Shown here in pieces: positions 1 through 6,306 of a stretch of DNA of 6,812 nt; the stretch's first letter is position 1; each line of letters starts with the position of its first letter. The notes beneath the pieces were generated by a model. It was not told the DNA's origin and ran no database searches. It saw nothing but the letters and a program-made list of their open reading frames with translations. The position numbers and the translations under genes were made by a program. The stretch is from Bacteroidota bacterium (GTDB taxonomy: Bacteria; Bacteroidota; Ignavibacteria; Kryptoniales; JAKASW01), in the NCBI GenBank assembly GCA_021789755.1, contig JAJYJD010000191.1, positions 1 to 6,812 of the forward strand. The letters are read 5' to 3'.

Positions 1-40
1 ATGCGAAGGATACGGCAACATCGGTACACCACCCGGCTGA
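1..40 (+). CDS. 3' end of a probable RiPP precursor peptide (partial)
   Basis: Only the last 12 codons are in the window, read from base 2 to the TGA at 38-40, giving the C-terminus CEGYGNIGTPPG. This is called as coding because it closely matches the tail of the small gene at 1851-2012 (CGWYSTNQGPQPL): both show Cys, two residues, Tyr, one or two residues, Asn, any residue, Gly, then Pro-rich ending. The only visible base of the preceding codon is A, which fits the Thr (ACA) before Cys in the downstream copy but proves little. It lies just upstream of a radical SAM peptide maturase, where precursor genes are expected. The leader is outside the window. The alternative is chance similarity over 12 residues; the upstream sequence would settle it. 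Confidence 0.55.
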   Translation, partial: CEGYGNIGTPPG

Positions 41-94
41 AGATGCGCGCGGACAGGAACATTTGCATTATCTCGACTCAGGAGGCCGTGACTA

Positions 95-319
95 GTGGAA
101 GCGAAAGACACTGAGAGTTATACCGTGCGGATAGCAGCGGCGGTATTCGGCGCAACCATGGCTGCGACACTGCACATTTCCCAGGGACACTCCGGAAAGG
201 AATGTTGCGGGCCTCCGTTCAATCCGGTCTCAGATTCTGCAACCTTGATGGAGCTCGAACAGGACCTCGTGCTCCTCACAAGAGACCATAATCTCTGCCA
301 CTTCGTGAGAGGAAAATAG
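95..319 (+). CDS. Small hypothetical protein (74 aa) upstream of the radical SAM maturase
   Basis: I do not recognise this protein. The GTG start at 95 has a strong AGGAGG ribosome binding site at 80-85, nine bases upstream, and the stop lies seven bases before the maturase start, so it fits an operon. The product has an alanine-rich stretch near residues 13-24, a central segment with adjacent cysteines (KECCGPPFNP, about residues 36-45), and a C-terminal leucine-rich acidic then basic segment with a third Cys. There is no clear signal peptide or membrane segment. It could be a cluster-specific accessory protein, or an unusual precursor given the Cys-Cys-Gly-Pro-Pro motif. It could also be a chance ORF, since a similar-length ORF lies opposite on the minus strand; the ribosome binding site and spacing favour a real gene. 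Confidence 0.5.
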   Translation: MEAKDTESYTVRIAAAVFGATMAATLHISQGHSGKECCGPPFNPVSDSATLMELEQDLVLLTRDHNLCHFVRGK

Positions 320-326
320 GCCATTT

Positions 327-1811
327 ATGCCGGCGGCGCTGCACACAAGTCTTTATGCAATTTATGTTGAAACCGGGAATGAAGACCGCTGCCTTCTTGT
401 TCACGGATACACAGCGGCGATGGATTTGGTGAGTAGGAACGTCGTTTCTTTTCTCAGGGAGGGGGGCGCTGTGAGAGAAGATTCGGCATCGGGAGGTCAT
501 CAGGTAAAGGCGGATACTATCAACTTGTTGAAAAGCAGAGGATACCTGACGAATCTTGACTCTGATGAAGAAAGAGAATACGTGTCCGGTTTGGTCGGTT
601 TCTTCCACCGCGCAGCCTCGAGGATTTCTTCTTTTCTATTTCTTGTCGCGTACGACTGCAATTTTACATGTCCTTATTGCTTTGAAGGGGGCATCTCCGG
701 GTTCGGGACTAGGTGGTCTAAACGAATCATGACGAAGGATCTGGTTGACATCGCGTACCGAGCGATGCTCGAAATTAACCCTGTCCGCGCATTGCACAAC
801 AACAATATTACTTTGTTCGGCGGTGAACCGCTGCTGCCGGAGAACCACGATATCGTTTCATATATAGTCGAGAGAGGGACGAGAAGAGGATATGTTTTTA
901 CCGCTGTGACAAACGGCTACACCCTTGAACATTACGCAGATCTTTTGAAGCCGGGGATGATACAGTCCCTGCAAATATCTTTGGACGGCAATCGTGACCG
1001 GCACGACAGACTTCGTGTGCACCGCATTGAAGGGAAAACGTTTGAAAGGATCATGGAGAATATCGACATGGCTCTTCGCTCGGGAGTGTCAGTGTGTGTT
1101 CGCATAAATACCGTCGGAGGTGGGCGGGACGACCTGCTCGACCTATATTTAGAGTTCATAAGAAGAGGTTGGGTCAGGACGGGGCGCTTCTCAGCACACC
1201 GTTCACGACTGAAATTCGCATCCGGTTTACCACATTGTGATCTTCACGCGCTCCCGACGGATGGCAAGAACGTCTGCACGGTACCGGGCGTTTCTGATCC
1301 GGATCCGCCCGAGGTTGAAGGGAGACGTGCCATTTACCGCTTGGACTGCGCTGCCGGAAAAGAATCTCGGGAGGACTCATACGAAGCTGATTTTGAGGTC
1401 AGGCAAAAGGTTAGAAGGTTCTTCGGGGGAGAAAGCTGGGCTTTATTTCGGTCTGACTTCTGTGGTGCCAGGACGGGCATGGTTGTGTTTGATCCGGAAG
1501 GTGATATGTACGCTTGTTTGGAATCTGTCGGAAGGCGGGAGCACAGGATCGGCTCGTACCATGATGGACTTGAAATGGAGGAGTGCGAACTGGAGAAATG
1601 GCGGGAATGGGAGTCCAGGGACGCGGAATGCTTCACGTGCAAGTACCTGCTCTTTTGCGGCGGCGGATGCGCTGCGTCATCGATACTCGGGAACGACGGT
1701 GCGGAAAGATGCGGCAACTTCCAGGCGGTTTTCAGAAATGCGGTTGCCGAAACATACAGAGAGTTCAGCAGAACTCGGGCCGTTCCGGTGGATGGCAGAG
1801 TTCCCGGCTGA
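327..1811 (+). CDS. Radical SAM/SPASM peptide maturase
   Basis: A 494-residue cytosolic Fe-S enzyme predicted to modify a precursor peptide by radical chemistry from S-adenosylmethionine. The N-terminal 100 residues look like the winged-helix, leader-binding front of such maturases, ending in a typical 'RGYLT' plus acidic stretch. The radical SAM motif CxxxCxxC is C111, C115, C118, followed by the GGEP motif at 165-168. A full SPASM domain follows with C379, C397, C435, C438, C444, C448 and C462, the spacing expected for two auxiliary clusters. The linker at about 290-350 is atypical and adds C304, C317 and C341. The ATG at 327 suits the family's N-terminus although its nearest purine-rich site (308-313) is 13 bases away. 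Its position between two probable precursor genes supports the role. The bond formed (thioether, C-C crosslink or other) cannot be read from the sequence. Confidence 0.93.
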   Translation: MPAALHTSLYAIYVETGNEDRCLLVHGYTAAMDLVSRNVVSFLREGGAVREDSASGGHQVKADTINLLKSRGYLTNLDSDEEREYVSGLVGFFHRAASRISSFLFLVAYDCNFTCPYCFEGGISGFGTRWSKRIMTKDLVDIAYRAMLEINPVRALHNNNITLFGGEPLLPENHDIVSYIVERGTRRGYVFTAVTNGYTLEHYADLLKPGMIQSLQISLDGNRDRHDRLRVHRIEGKTFERIMENIDMALRSGVSVCVRINTVGGGRDDLLDLYLEFIRRGWVRTGRFSAHRSRLKFASGLPHCDLHALPTDGKNVCTVPGVSDPDPPEVEGRRAIYRLDCAAGKESREDSYEADFEVRQKVRRFFGGESWALFRSDFCGARTGMVVFDPEGDMYACLESVGRREHRIGSYHDGLEMEECELEKWREWESRDAECFTCKYLLFCGGGCAASSILGNDGAERCGNFQAVFRNAVAETYREFSRTRAVPVDGRVPG

Positions 1812-1837
1812 AAAAAGAGGACACTGATGTAAAACAG

Positions 1838-1845
1838 AAAGGAGA
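1838..1845 (+). promoter_or_regulatory. Ribosome binding site of the 53-aa precursor gene
   Basis: AAAGGAGA, a strong Shine-Dalgarno match about six bases before the ATG at 1851. It supports a very short gene that length-based gene calling would miss. Confidence 0.75.
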
Positions 1846-1850
1846 GAATC

Positions 1851-2012
1851 ATGAACCAGGATGAAGGGAAGAAAGCCCTTGAGGAAGTATTGCCGTTGAA
1901 CCGGCTTCCGTTGGAAGAGCTCTCGATTGAAGAGCTCGAGAAGAGACTCGAGCTCGATGCGCCGAAGACATGCGGGTGGTATTCGACCAATCAGGGTCCA
2001 CAACCGCTTTAA
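1851..2012 (+). CDS. RiPP precursor peptide (53 aa)
   Basis: A 53-residue gene starting 39 bases after the maturase stop with a strong ribosome binding site. The first 35 residues are charged and helix-prone, with a leader-like acidic/leucine segment (about 19-35, LPLEELSIEELEKRLEL). The tail, DAPKTCGWYSTNQGPQPL (36-53), changes composition completely: one Cys (C41), Trp, Tyr, Ser/Thr, Asn, Gln and Pro. This is the layout of a leader plus core. The tail pattern C-x-x-Y-x-x-N-x-G-x-x-P is shared with the truncated peptide at 1-40. The single Cys, with Trp43, Tyr44 and Asn47 nearby, gives possible sites for a radical SAM crosslink; Lys39, Ser45 and Thr46 are possible acylation sites. There is no Gly-Gly cleavage site. 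Family assignment is not possible from the sequence alone; the precursor role is inferred from architecture and context. Confidence 0.82.
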   Translation: MNQDEGKKALEEVLPLNRLPLEELSIEELEKRLELDAPKTCGWYSTNQGPQPL

Positions 2013-2163
2013 GAATCGCTAGGGAGAGCGTACGCAAGGGTTGGCTTCGGATGATGTCCCGCTCTGTCCGGATTCTCACTGAAGAACCCGTTTAAGACAG
2101 AAACATTCGGGTCAACCCTTGTGGCCAAAAGGACGATTCTGCAATTGGGTCATTCTTCGGTAG

Positions 2164-2182
2164 TGGCTCAGTTTGGATCCGA
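2164..2182 (+). repeat. Left terminal inverted repeat of the foldback element
   Basis: 19-bp arm; differs from the complement of the right arm only at position 12 (G here, C in the right-arm complement). Confidence 0.78.
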
Positions 2183-2367
2183 CCGCAAGGATACTAAGGC
2201 GCAAAGAAGGGAATATATGAATCCCATGCAAGGGCTATGTGCCGGAGACGCGAAGAAAAACGCGCTGTTGCATTTAGCCGCGGGTTTATACGGCTTTGCG
2301 TCCCGGTTGCACATCCATGGGAGAGTGCTATTTCACTTTGCCTCTTTGTGCCTTTGCGGTGAAATCC

Positions 2368-2386
2368 TCGGATCGAAACTGAGCCA
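2368..2386 (-). repeat. Right terminal inverted repeat of the foldback element
   Basis: Inverted partner of 2164-2182, 18 of 19 bases matching. Confidence 0.78.
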
Positions 2387-2481
2387 GTATCCATTCTTCC
2401 GATAATTTGACTCAATAATCTCTTTCCGATTCATAGAAGAGCGAATGTTTGAAGCCAGGCCATTCTTACGAAGCAGGAGCG

Positions 2482-3630
2482 ATGACTCAATTGATGAAAC
2501 TCAGTCGCACTATCGTGTCAGGTACCCGTTACAGACTATCCTTTTTGTTGAAAAAACTCCGCGCGAGACGGCAGTTAAGAGTATTGAAGATTATCCTTGT
2601 CAGCAACCTGAGGTCCGTCTTCGAAGGCAATTTAAGTGAGCCGGCGGCATCCAGTCTGGCGGTGAAAAACATCAGGAACCACGAAATTGCGTCCAACTTC
2701 CTCCAATACTGGAAATACAAAACCGGTTGCCAGAGAACCGAGTGGGTCGGCTACGATGTTTTCGAGAAAACTGTAAGCCGGCATGGATCGGTCATTGTCT
2801 GTTCGATTCATTTCGGCAACTACTATATCTTTCCTTTTGAGATATCAAAGAGAGGGCATGATACGGTGGTTGTGGTGGGAGATCAGCACAAACAGATGGA
2901 TCTCATCCAAGCGATTGCATCGGGTCTCAACCTTCCCATCAGAGTCATTACGACTGACGGCTACGCCCTGCTAAGTCTGATCAGGGAGTTGAAATCGGGG
3001 AAAGTGGTATACGTTCTAATCGACGAGCTCGGCGGGGCGGTTAATAATGAGAAATTGCTGCAGGTTCCATTCCTCGGACACACGCTGAATTTCAAGAAAG
3101 GCGTCGGTGCGCTTCAGTATTATTCAGGGCTCCCCGTCATTCCCGTGATTGCATCGATTCAGGGGAGCAACAGAAGCTTCATAGGGGTCGGAGAACCCAT
3201 GTATCCGTCCGATCAGCCGGGAGAGAGGCAGGAGACGATCGACGGAACCGTGAGAAAGTTGTTTTCTTATTTTGAACCATTCATTCGTGAAGAGCCCGCT
3301 CAATGGCAGAAGTGGATCGATTTGAAGAGATACGAGGTTGTGTCGTCTGATCGAAAAAGCTCCGAGTGCGACATCGACGTCCGAAAAGCTGATTTAAAGA
3401 TTTCGAAGGACCGCGTTAGGATACTTCGTGATCGAAAAGGATATATTCTTATTGACATGCGTCAGGGAAGATACTTCTCTATTGACAGGGTCGGACGCTA
3501 CACCGTTGAATTGATGTTCAGGCGGAATGACTTCCATGCTATCTCAGGGCGGCTTAAAAGAAAATTCTCACTCACCGATGATGTCGCTGAGGAATACATC
3601 CGTAAAATCGCCGCCGTTCGAGCATTATAG
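2482..3630 (+). CDS. LpxL/HtrB-like acyltransferase fused to a C-terminal PqqD-like (RRE) domain
   Basis: Two domains. Residues about 1-290 resemble lysophospholipid/lipid A acyltransferases (membrane-associated enzymes that transfer fatty acyl groups): a basic N-terminus, the SIHFGN motif with H110, a DELGG segment at about 181-185, VPFLG at 195-199, a 'GLPVIPVIA' strand, and a WQKWIDLKRYE end. Residues about 301-382 look like PqqD, with ILIDMRQGRYFSIDRVG followed by helices; PqqD-like domains bind RiPP leaders. The fusion suggests acylation of the precursor peptide. One oddity is that the family motif HxxxxD/E reads HFGNYY, so the acid partner is replaced by Tyr115; activity may be altered or lost. 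The start is uncertain. The ATG at 2482 has AGGAG only two bases away; in-frame alternatives are TTG 2449 (adding 11 residues), TTG 2491 and ATG 2494. The TPR gene starts 12 bases after the stop. Confidence 0.85.
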   Translation: MTQLMKLSRTIVSGTRYRLSFLLKKLRARRQLRVLKIILVSNLRSVFEGNLSEPAASSLAVKNIRNHEIASNFLQYWKYKTGCQRTEWVGYDVFEKTVSRHGSVIVCSIHFGNYYIFPFEISKRGHDTVVVVGDQHKQMDLIQAIASGLNLPIRVITTDGYALLSLIRELKSGKVVYVLIDELGGAVNNEKLLQVPFLGHTLNFKKGVGALQYYSGLPVIPVIASIQGSNRSFIGVGEPMYPSDQPGERQETIDGTVRKLFSYFEPFIREEPAQWQKWIDLKRYEVVSSDRKSSECDIDVRKADLKISKDRVRILRDRKGYILIDMRQGRYFSIDRVGRYTVELMFRRNDFHAISGRLKRKFSLTDDVAEEYIRKIAAVRAL

Positions 3631-3642
3631 GGAGGACATAAT

Positions 3643-4800
3643 TTGAGCATTTTCCGTTTTCAGGCTCCTCTCCTCGTTTTTTTGTGTCTGCTGCCGACAG
3701 TTCAGGATCAGCCGTCAGACTATCACTCGATATATTCTAAGGAATCTCGATATGAATCTGTCCTGAACTCTATATATGATTACGATCTTGCAGCAGCCGG
3801 CCGCGTTGTGGACAGTCTTATCAACGAGAACCCTCGTGATCCCAAGCCTTACTTTTTCATGGTTTTGGTCCGTTGGTGGTACTATATCGGTGACCTTAAC
3901 TCCCAGTCCTTCAAGGCTTCGCTCCTCGAGTCGGCCGAGAAGGTCATCGAAATCGGAAAGGAGCGGATAGCGGCAAACGGGCGCGATGCGGAAGCGCAGT
4001 TCTATCTGGGCGCAGGATACGGATATCTGGCCAGGTATTATGTGTTCACGAGCAGTTGGCTGAATGCTTACTTCTATGGCAAGAAGGCGAAAAATATCTT
4101 CGTGGATTTGCTCGACGAGAACGACACACTGTACGACGCCAACCTTGCAGTCGGAACTTACAACTACTATGCGGACAAGTTGCCTGGCTTGTTGAAAATC
4201 TTTGCGTTCATAGTAGGTTTGGGCGGGGACAGACAGTTAGGGCTGAACCAGCTGCGCCTCGCCGCGGACAGCGGAAGTTATTCCCGGGTCGAAGCTTTGA
4301 GCCTGCTCGGGTATATAGATCTCGCACTGGAAGGCAACTTCAAAGAAGCCGTCGCGATTTTCTCCAGGCTTTCAGCTGAGCATAAGTCAAATCCGGTTTT
4401 CCGGTCGTTGCTTTCGAGCTCTTACAGAAAATCCGGGGACTACGAAAAGGCCATTTCAACGTGCCGGGAATTACTGGACGACGGCTCGATCAGATATGTC
4501 AGCGTAAATCAAGTAGCGGGGCTGCATGCGGATTTGGCCTATTCCTATATGCTTGCCAGGGATTACGCCCGCGCTATACCGGAGTTTAAAATGTGTGATA
4601 GTCTCGCTGCGGGCGATTACATGAAGGAGTCTCCCTGGGTATACTACAATACTGCTTTCTGCGAAGAGAGCGAACGCAACTATTCGAAAGCGTTGGAATA
4701 TTATCACAAGGTACTCGACTGCCAGGATTATTTTGACTACCACTCACTCGCAAGGAAATCAATAGAAAGAATCCGTAATGCGCAAGATGTCGGCAACTGA
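3643..4800 (+). CDS. Secreted or envelope TPR-repeat protein
   Basis: 385 residues starting at a TTG with GGAGG at 3631-3635, seven bases upstream, directly after the acyltransferase stop. Residues about 5-20 are a hydrophobic signal sequence (Arg5 then a Leu/Val/Phe core); I see no proper lipobox. The mature part is helical with TPR-like pairs at about 36-69, 115-150, 218-250, 252-283, 293-325 and 333-366, showing typical Gly/Ala-Tyr/Ala spacing such as GDYEKAI and RNYSKALEYY. A central segment (167-211: NLAVGTYNYY, LPGLLK, GGDRQLGL) resembles a conserved core of a widespread bacterial TPR family. The role is probably a protein-protein scaffold in the periplasm or at the membrane. Its link to the peptide pathway rests only on operon position: it sits between two PqqD-fused enzymes and overlaps the next gene by 23 bases. 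Confidence 0.82.
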   Translation: MSIFRFQAPLLVFLCLLPTVQDQPSDYHSIYSKESRYESVLNSIYDYDLAAAGRVVDSLINENPRDPKPYFFMVLVRWWYYIGDLNSQSFKASLLESAEKVIEIGKERIAANGRDAEAQFYLGAGYGYLARYYVFTSSWLNAYFYGKKAKNIFVDLLDENDTLYDANLAVGTYNYYADKLPGLLKIFAFIVGLGGDRQLGLNQLRLAADSGSYSRVEALSLLGYIDLALEGNFKEAVAIFSRLSAEHKSNPVFRSLLSSSYRKSGDYEKAISTCRELLDDGSIRYVSVNQVAGLHADLAYSYMLARDYARAIPEFKMCDSLAAGDYMKESPWVYYNTAFCEESERNYSKALEYYHKVLDCQDYFDYHSLARKSIERIRNAQDVGN

Positions 4801-6088
4801 ATCGCCGACGGGGATGGAAATGCGGAAGATCGTGCCGGTGTTGCATCCGAATTTGAGAATGAAACCTTTTGATATCGGCGGCAGCTCTGAGAAATTCATC
4901 GTCGATATCGAAGGCGAAAATCAATTCGCAGTCTCGAAACTTGTCTACAATATCCTTGGCCTCGTGGACGGAAAGAGAGGGTCCGAGGAGATAGCGGAGA
5001 GTTTACTTATCACGACCGGCAGAGAGTTCTCGGCCGAGGCGGTGAAGCAGATCGTGGATGAATACTTCATTCCCAACGGCTTTGTAATCGTCCGGCATGC
5101 GGATTTACGCGAGCGGAAGGAACGAACGTTTCTCCATCTGAAGCTGTCGTTGATCTCGCAGGAATCCCTGAGACCTCTAACGGGCGTTCTTGGAATCATG
5201 TTTGCCAAACCTGTCTTTGTTATAATGGCGATTGTGTCGGTGCTTGTGCCATTCTACACGTTCTGGTTTCTCGGGTCCGGCGTTGCCGCGGTCGGTAGAG
5301 TAACGGGAGTGGAACTTCTTGCAGTCTACGGGATCGTGCTACTAACTGCTTTCTTCCATGAACTGGGTCATTCCTCGGCTTGTGCGCACTTCGGGGCGAA
5401 GCACGGCGATATCGGAATTGCTCTCTATCTTTTCTTCCCCGTCCTGTATGCCGATGTTTCCGATGTGTGGAATCTGGACAGGCGGCAGCGGATCGTGGTG
5501 GACGCCGCGGGGGTTTATTTCCAGATGTTGTGCGTACCGATTCTTTGCCTGACTTATCTGGTCTCCGAAAGCACGATCGTCCTCTGCGCGATATACGCCA
5601 CCTACCTGACGATTGTCACCGCGCTCAACCCGTTCCTCAGGTTCGACGGATATTGGCTCGTCTCGGATTTCTTCGGCGTCGCAAATCTGAGAAAGAAATC
5701 GCTGGAATCGGTCCGATCCTTTCTCAAGACATTGTCCGGATGGAATGTCCCCGACGTTCCAGGAAGAACGCACCTTGACAAGGAAGTCCGGGCCGCCGCC
5801 GTTGCCTACGGCAGTCTGAGTGTATTCTTCTTTCTAGTGTTTTTCTTACAGGTCGGGTTCTTTCTGGAATCAAGCATTCAAAAGGCGGCTTCCGTCACGA
5901 TCGAATTGCTCGGCGAAGGTTCGGCAGTAGGACGGCCGATAAATCTGTCGGATATAATCAACGCGCTTGATGTTTTAATTCCATCGTTATTGATCCTGGT
6001 TCCGTTTCTGGTGTGGGTTATTGCGGCGATTAGATATGCCGGCATGGAATTGTCGGGCCATTATAAGAAGAAAAGTCTGCCCCGCTGA
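4778..6088 (+). CDS. Membrane M50-type zinc metalloprotease with N-terminal PqqD-like domain
   Basis: 436 residues. Residues about 20-110 form a PqqD-like leader-binding domain (LRMKPFDIGG, FIVDIEG, QFAVSKLVYNILGLVDGKR, then a helix ending in DEYFIPNGFV). The rest is a polytopic membrane protease of the M50 (site-2 protease) type: membrane segments near 138-166, 175-195, 245-262, 266-283, 343-363 and 398-418, the zinc motif HELGH at 194-198, and LNPFLRFDGYW at 283-293 supplying the third ligand D290. All expected catalytic residues are present. Such proteases in RiPP clusters are thought to remove leaders or assist export, so a membrane-level leader cleavage is inferred here. The ATG at 4778 overlaps the TPR gene by 23 bases with only a weak AGAAAGA site; ATG 4787 or 4814 would not affect the domains. 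Confidence 0.9.
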   Translation: MRKMSATESPTGMEMRKIVPVLHPNLRMKPFDIGGSSEKFIVDIEGENQFAVSKLVYNILGLVDGKRGSEEIAESLLITTGREFSAEAVKQIVDEYFIPNGFVIVRHADLRERKERTFLHLKLSLISQESLRPLTGVLGIMFAKPVFVIMAIVSVLVPFYTFWFLGSGVAAVGRVTGVELLAVYGIVLLTAFFHELGHSSACAHFGAKHGDIGIALYLFFPVLYADVSDVWNLDRRQRIVVDAAGVYFQMLCVPILCLTYLVSESTIVLCAIYATYLTIVTALNPFLRFDGYWLVSDFFGVANLRKKSLESVRSFLKTLSGWNVPDVPGRTHLDKEVRAAAVAYGSLSVFFFLVFFLQVGFFLESSIQKAASVTIELLGEGSAVGRPINLSDIINALDVLIPSLLILVPFLVWVIAAIRYAGMELSGHYKKKSLPR

Positions 6089-6306
6089 GTCTGCCGGTGA
6101 ACGCATAGGAGCTTGTCGCAATCAACCGCGCCGTGAAATCCGTGTGAATCCGGCGTCGGTGAACGGCAGTATTCCTTTAACCCTCCGTCATGCTATTCTG
6201 CCCCAACCCGAAGTTGTGCAGCAGCAGAACTCCTGCAGGTTATCGCTGCGACAGTTCAATTGCCGCAGAGATTGGGGGTAAACGGATGGCAGCGATGAGC
6301 AAAAGC
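6089..6306. other. Intergenic stretch with no recognisable gene
   Basis: After the protease stop, no frame on either strand gives a convincing product, and I see no clear intrinsic terminator (no GC hairpin followed by a T run). A 23-codon ORF at 6286-6357 runs into the repeat and is not credible. Confidence 0.5.

Larger units (their letters stand above)
2164..2386. mobile_element. MITE-like foldback element with 19-bp terminal inverted repeats
   Basis: The ends are TGGCTCAGTTTGGATCCGA (2164-2182) and the inverted copy TCGGATCGAAACTGAGCCA (2368-2386), matching at 18 of 19 positions. Pairing continues inward with interruptions: ACCGCAA plus AAGGCGCAAAG (2182-2207) against CTTTGTGCCTTTGCGGT (2344-2360), then TCCCATG and ATGTGC blocks near 2222-2242 against their complements near 2308-2324. 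The 223-bp element is therefore one long imperfect palindrome centred near 2275. It encodes no plausible protein. The flanks CATTCTTCGGTA (2151-2162) and CATTCTTCCGATA (2392-2404) resemble each other directly and might be a decayed target duplication. The 'accgcaaaggcgcaaag' sequence type is one I recall as a dispersed repeat in environmental bacterial genomes, which is unverified here. Confidence 0.72.

Noticed and set aside
1237..1827. 196-codon + strand ORF inside the maturase gene
   Set aside because: Shadow frame of the radical SAM gene, Arg/Ser-rich with no motif, whereas the main frame carries all SPASM cysteines.
1334..1990. 218-codon minus-strand ORF
   Set aside because: Ser/Phe-rich antisense shadow covering the end of the maturase and the precursor gene; no motif or ribosome binding site support.
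2025..2065. Possible terminator stem AGAGCG/CGCTCT after the precursor gene
   Set aside because: Six-base stem with a 29-base loop and no following T tract; too weak to call.
2051..2098. 15-codon ORF after the precursor as another precursor copy
   Set aside because: No ribosome binding site, no leader and no match to the C-x-x-Y...N-x-G pattern.
2121..2405. 94-codon + strand ORF (and the 73-codon minus-strand ORF at 2194-2415)
   Set aside because: Both lie across the foldback element; the translation follows the palindrome (RKDTKAQRRE-type string) and has no protein-like features.
6021..6281. 86-codon + strand ORF overlapping the end of the protease gene
   Set aside because: Begins inside the protease in another frame, and its composition is not protein-like.
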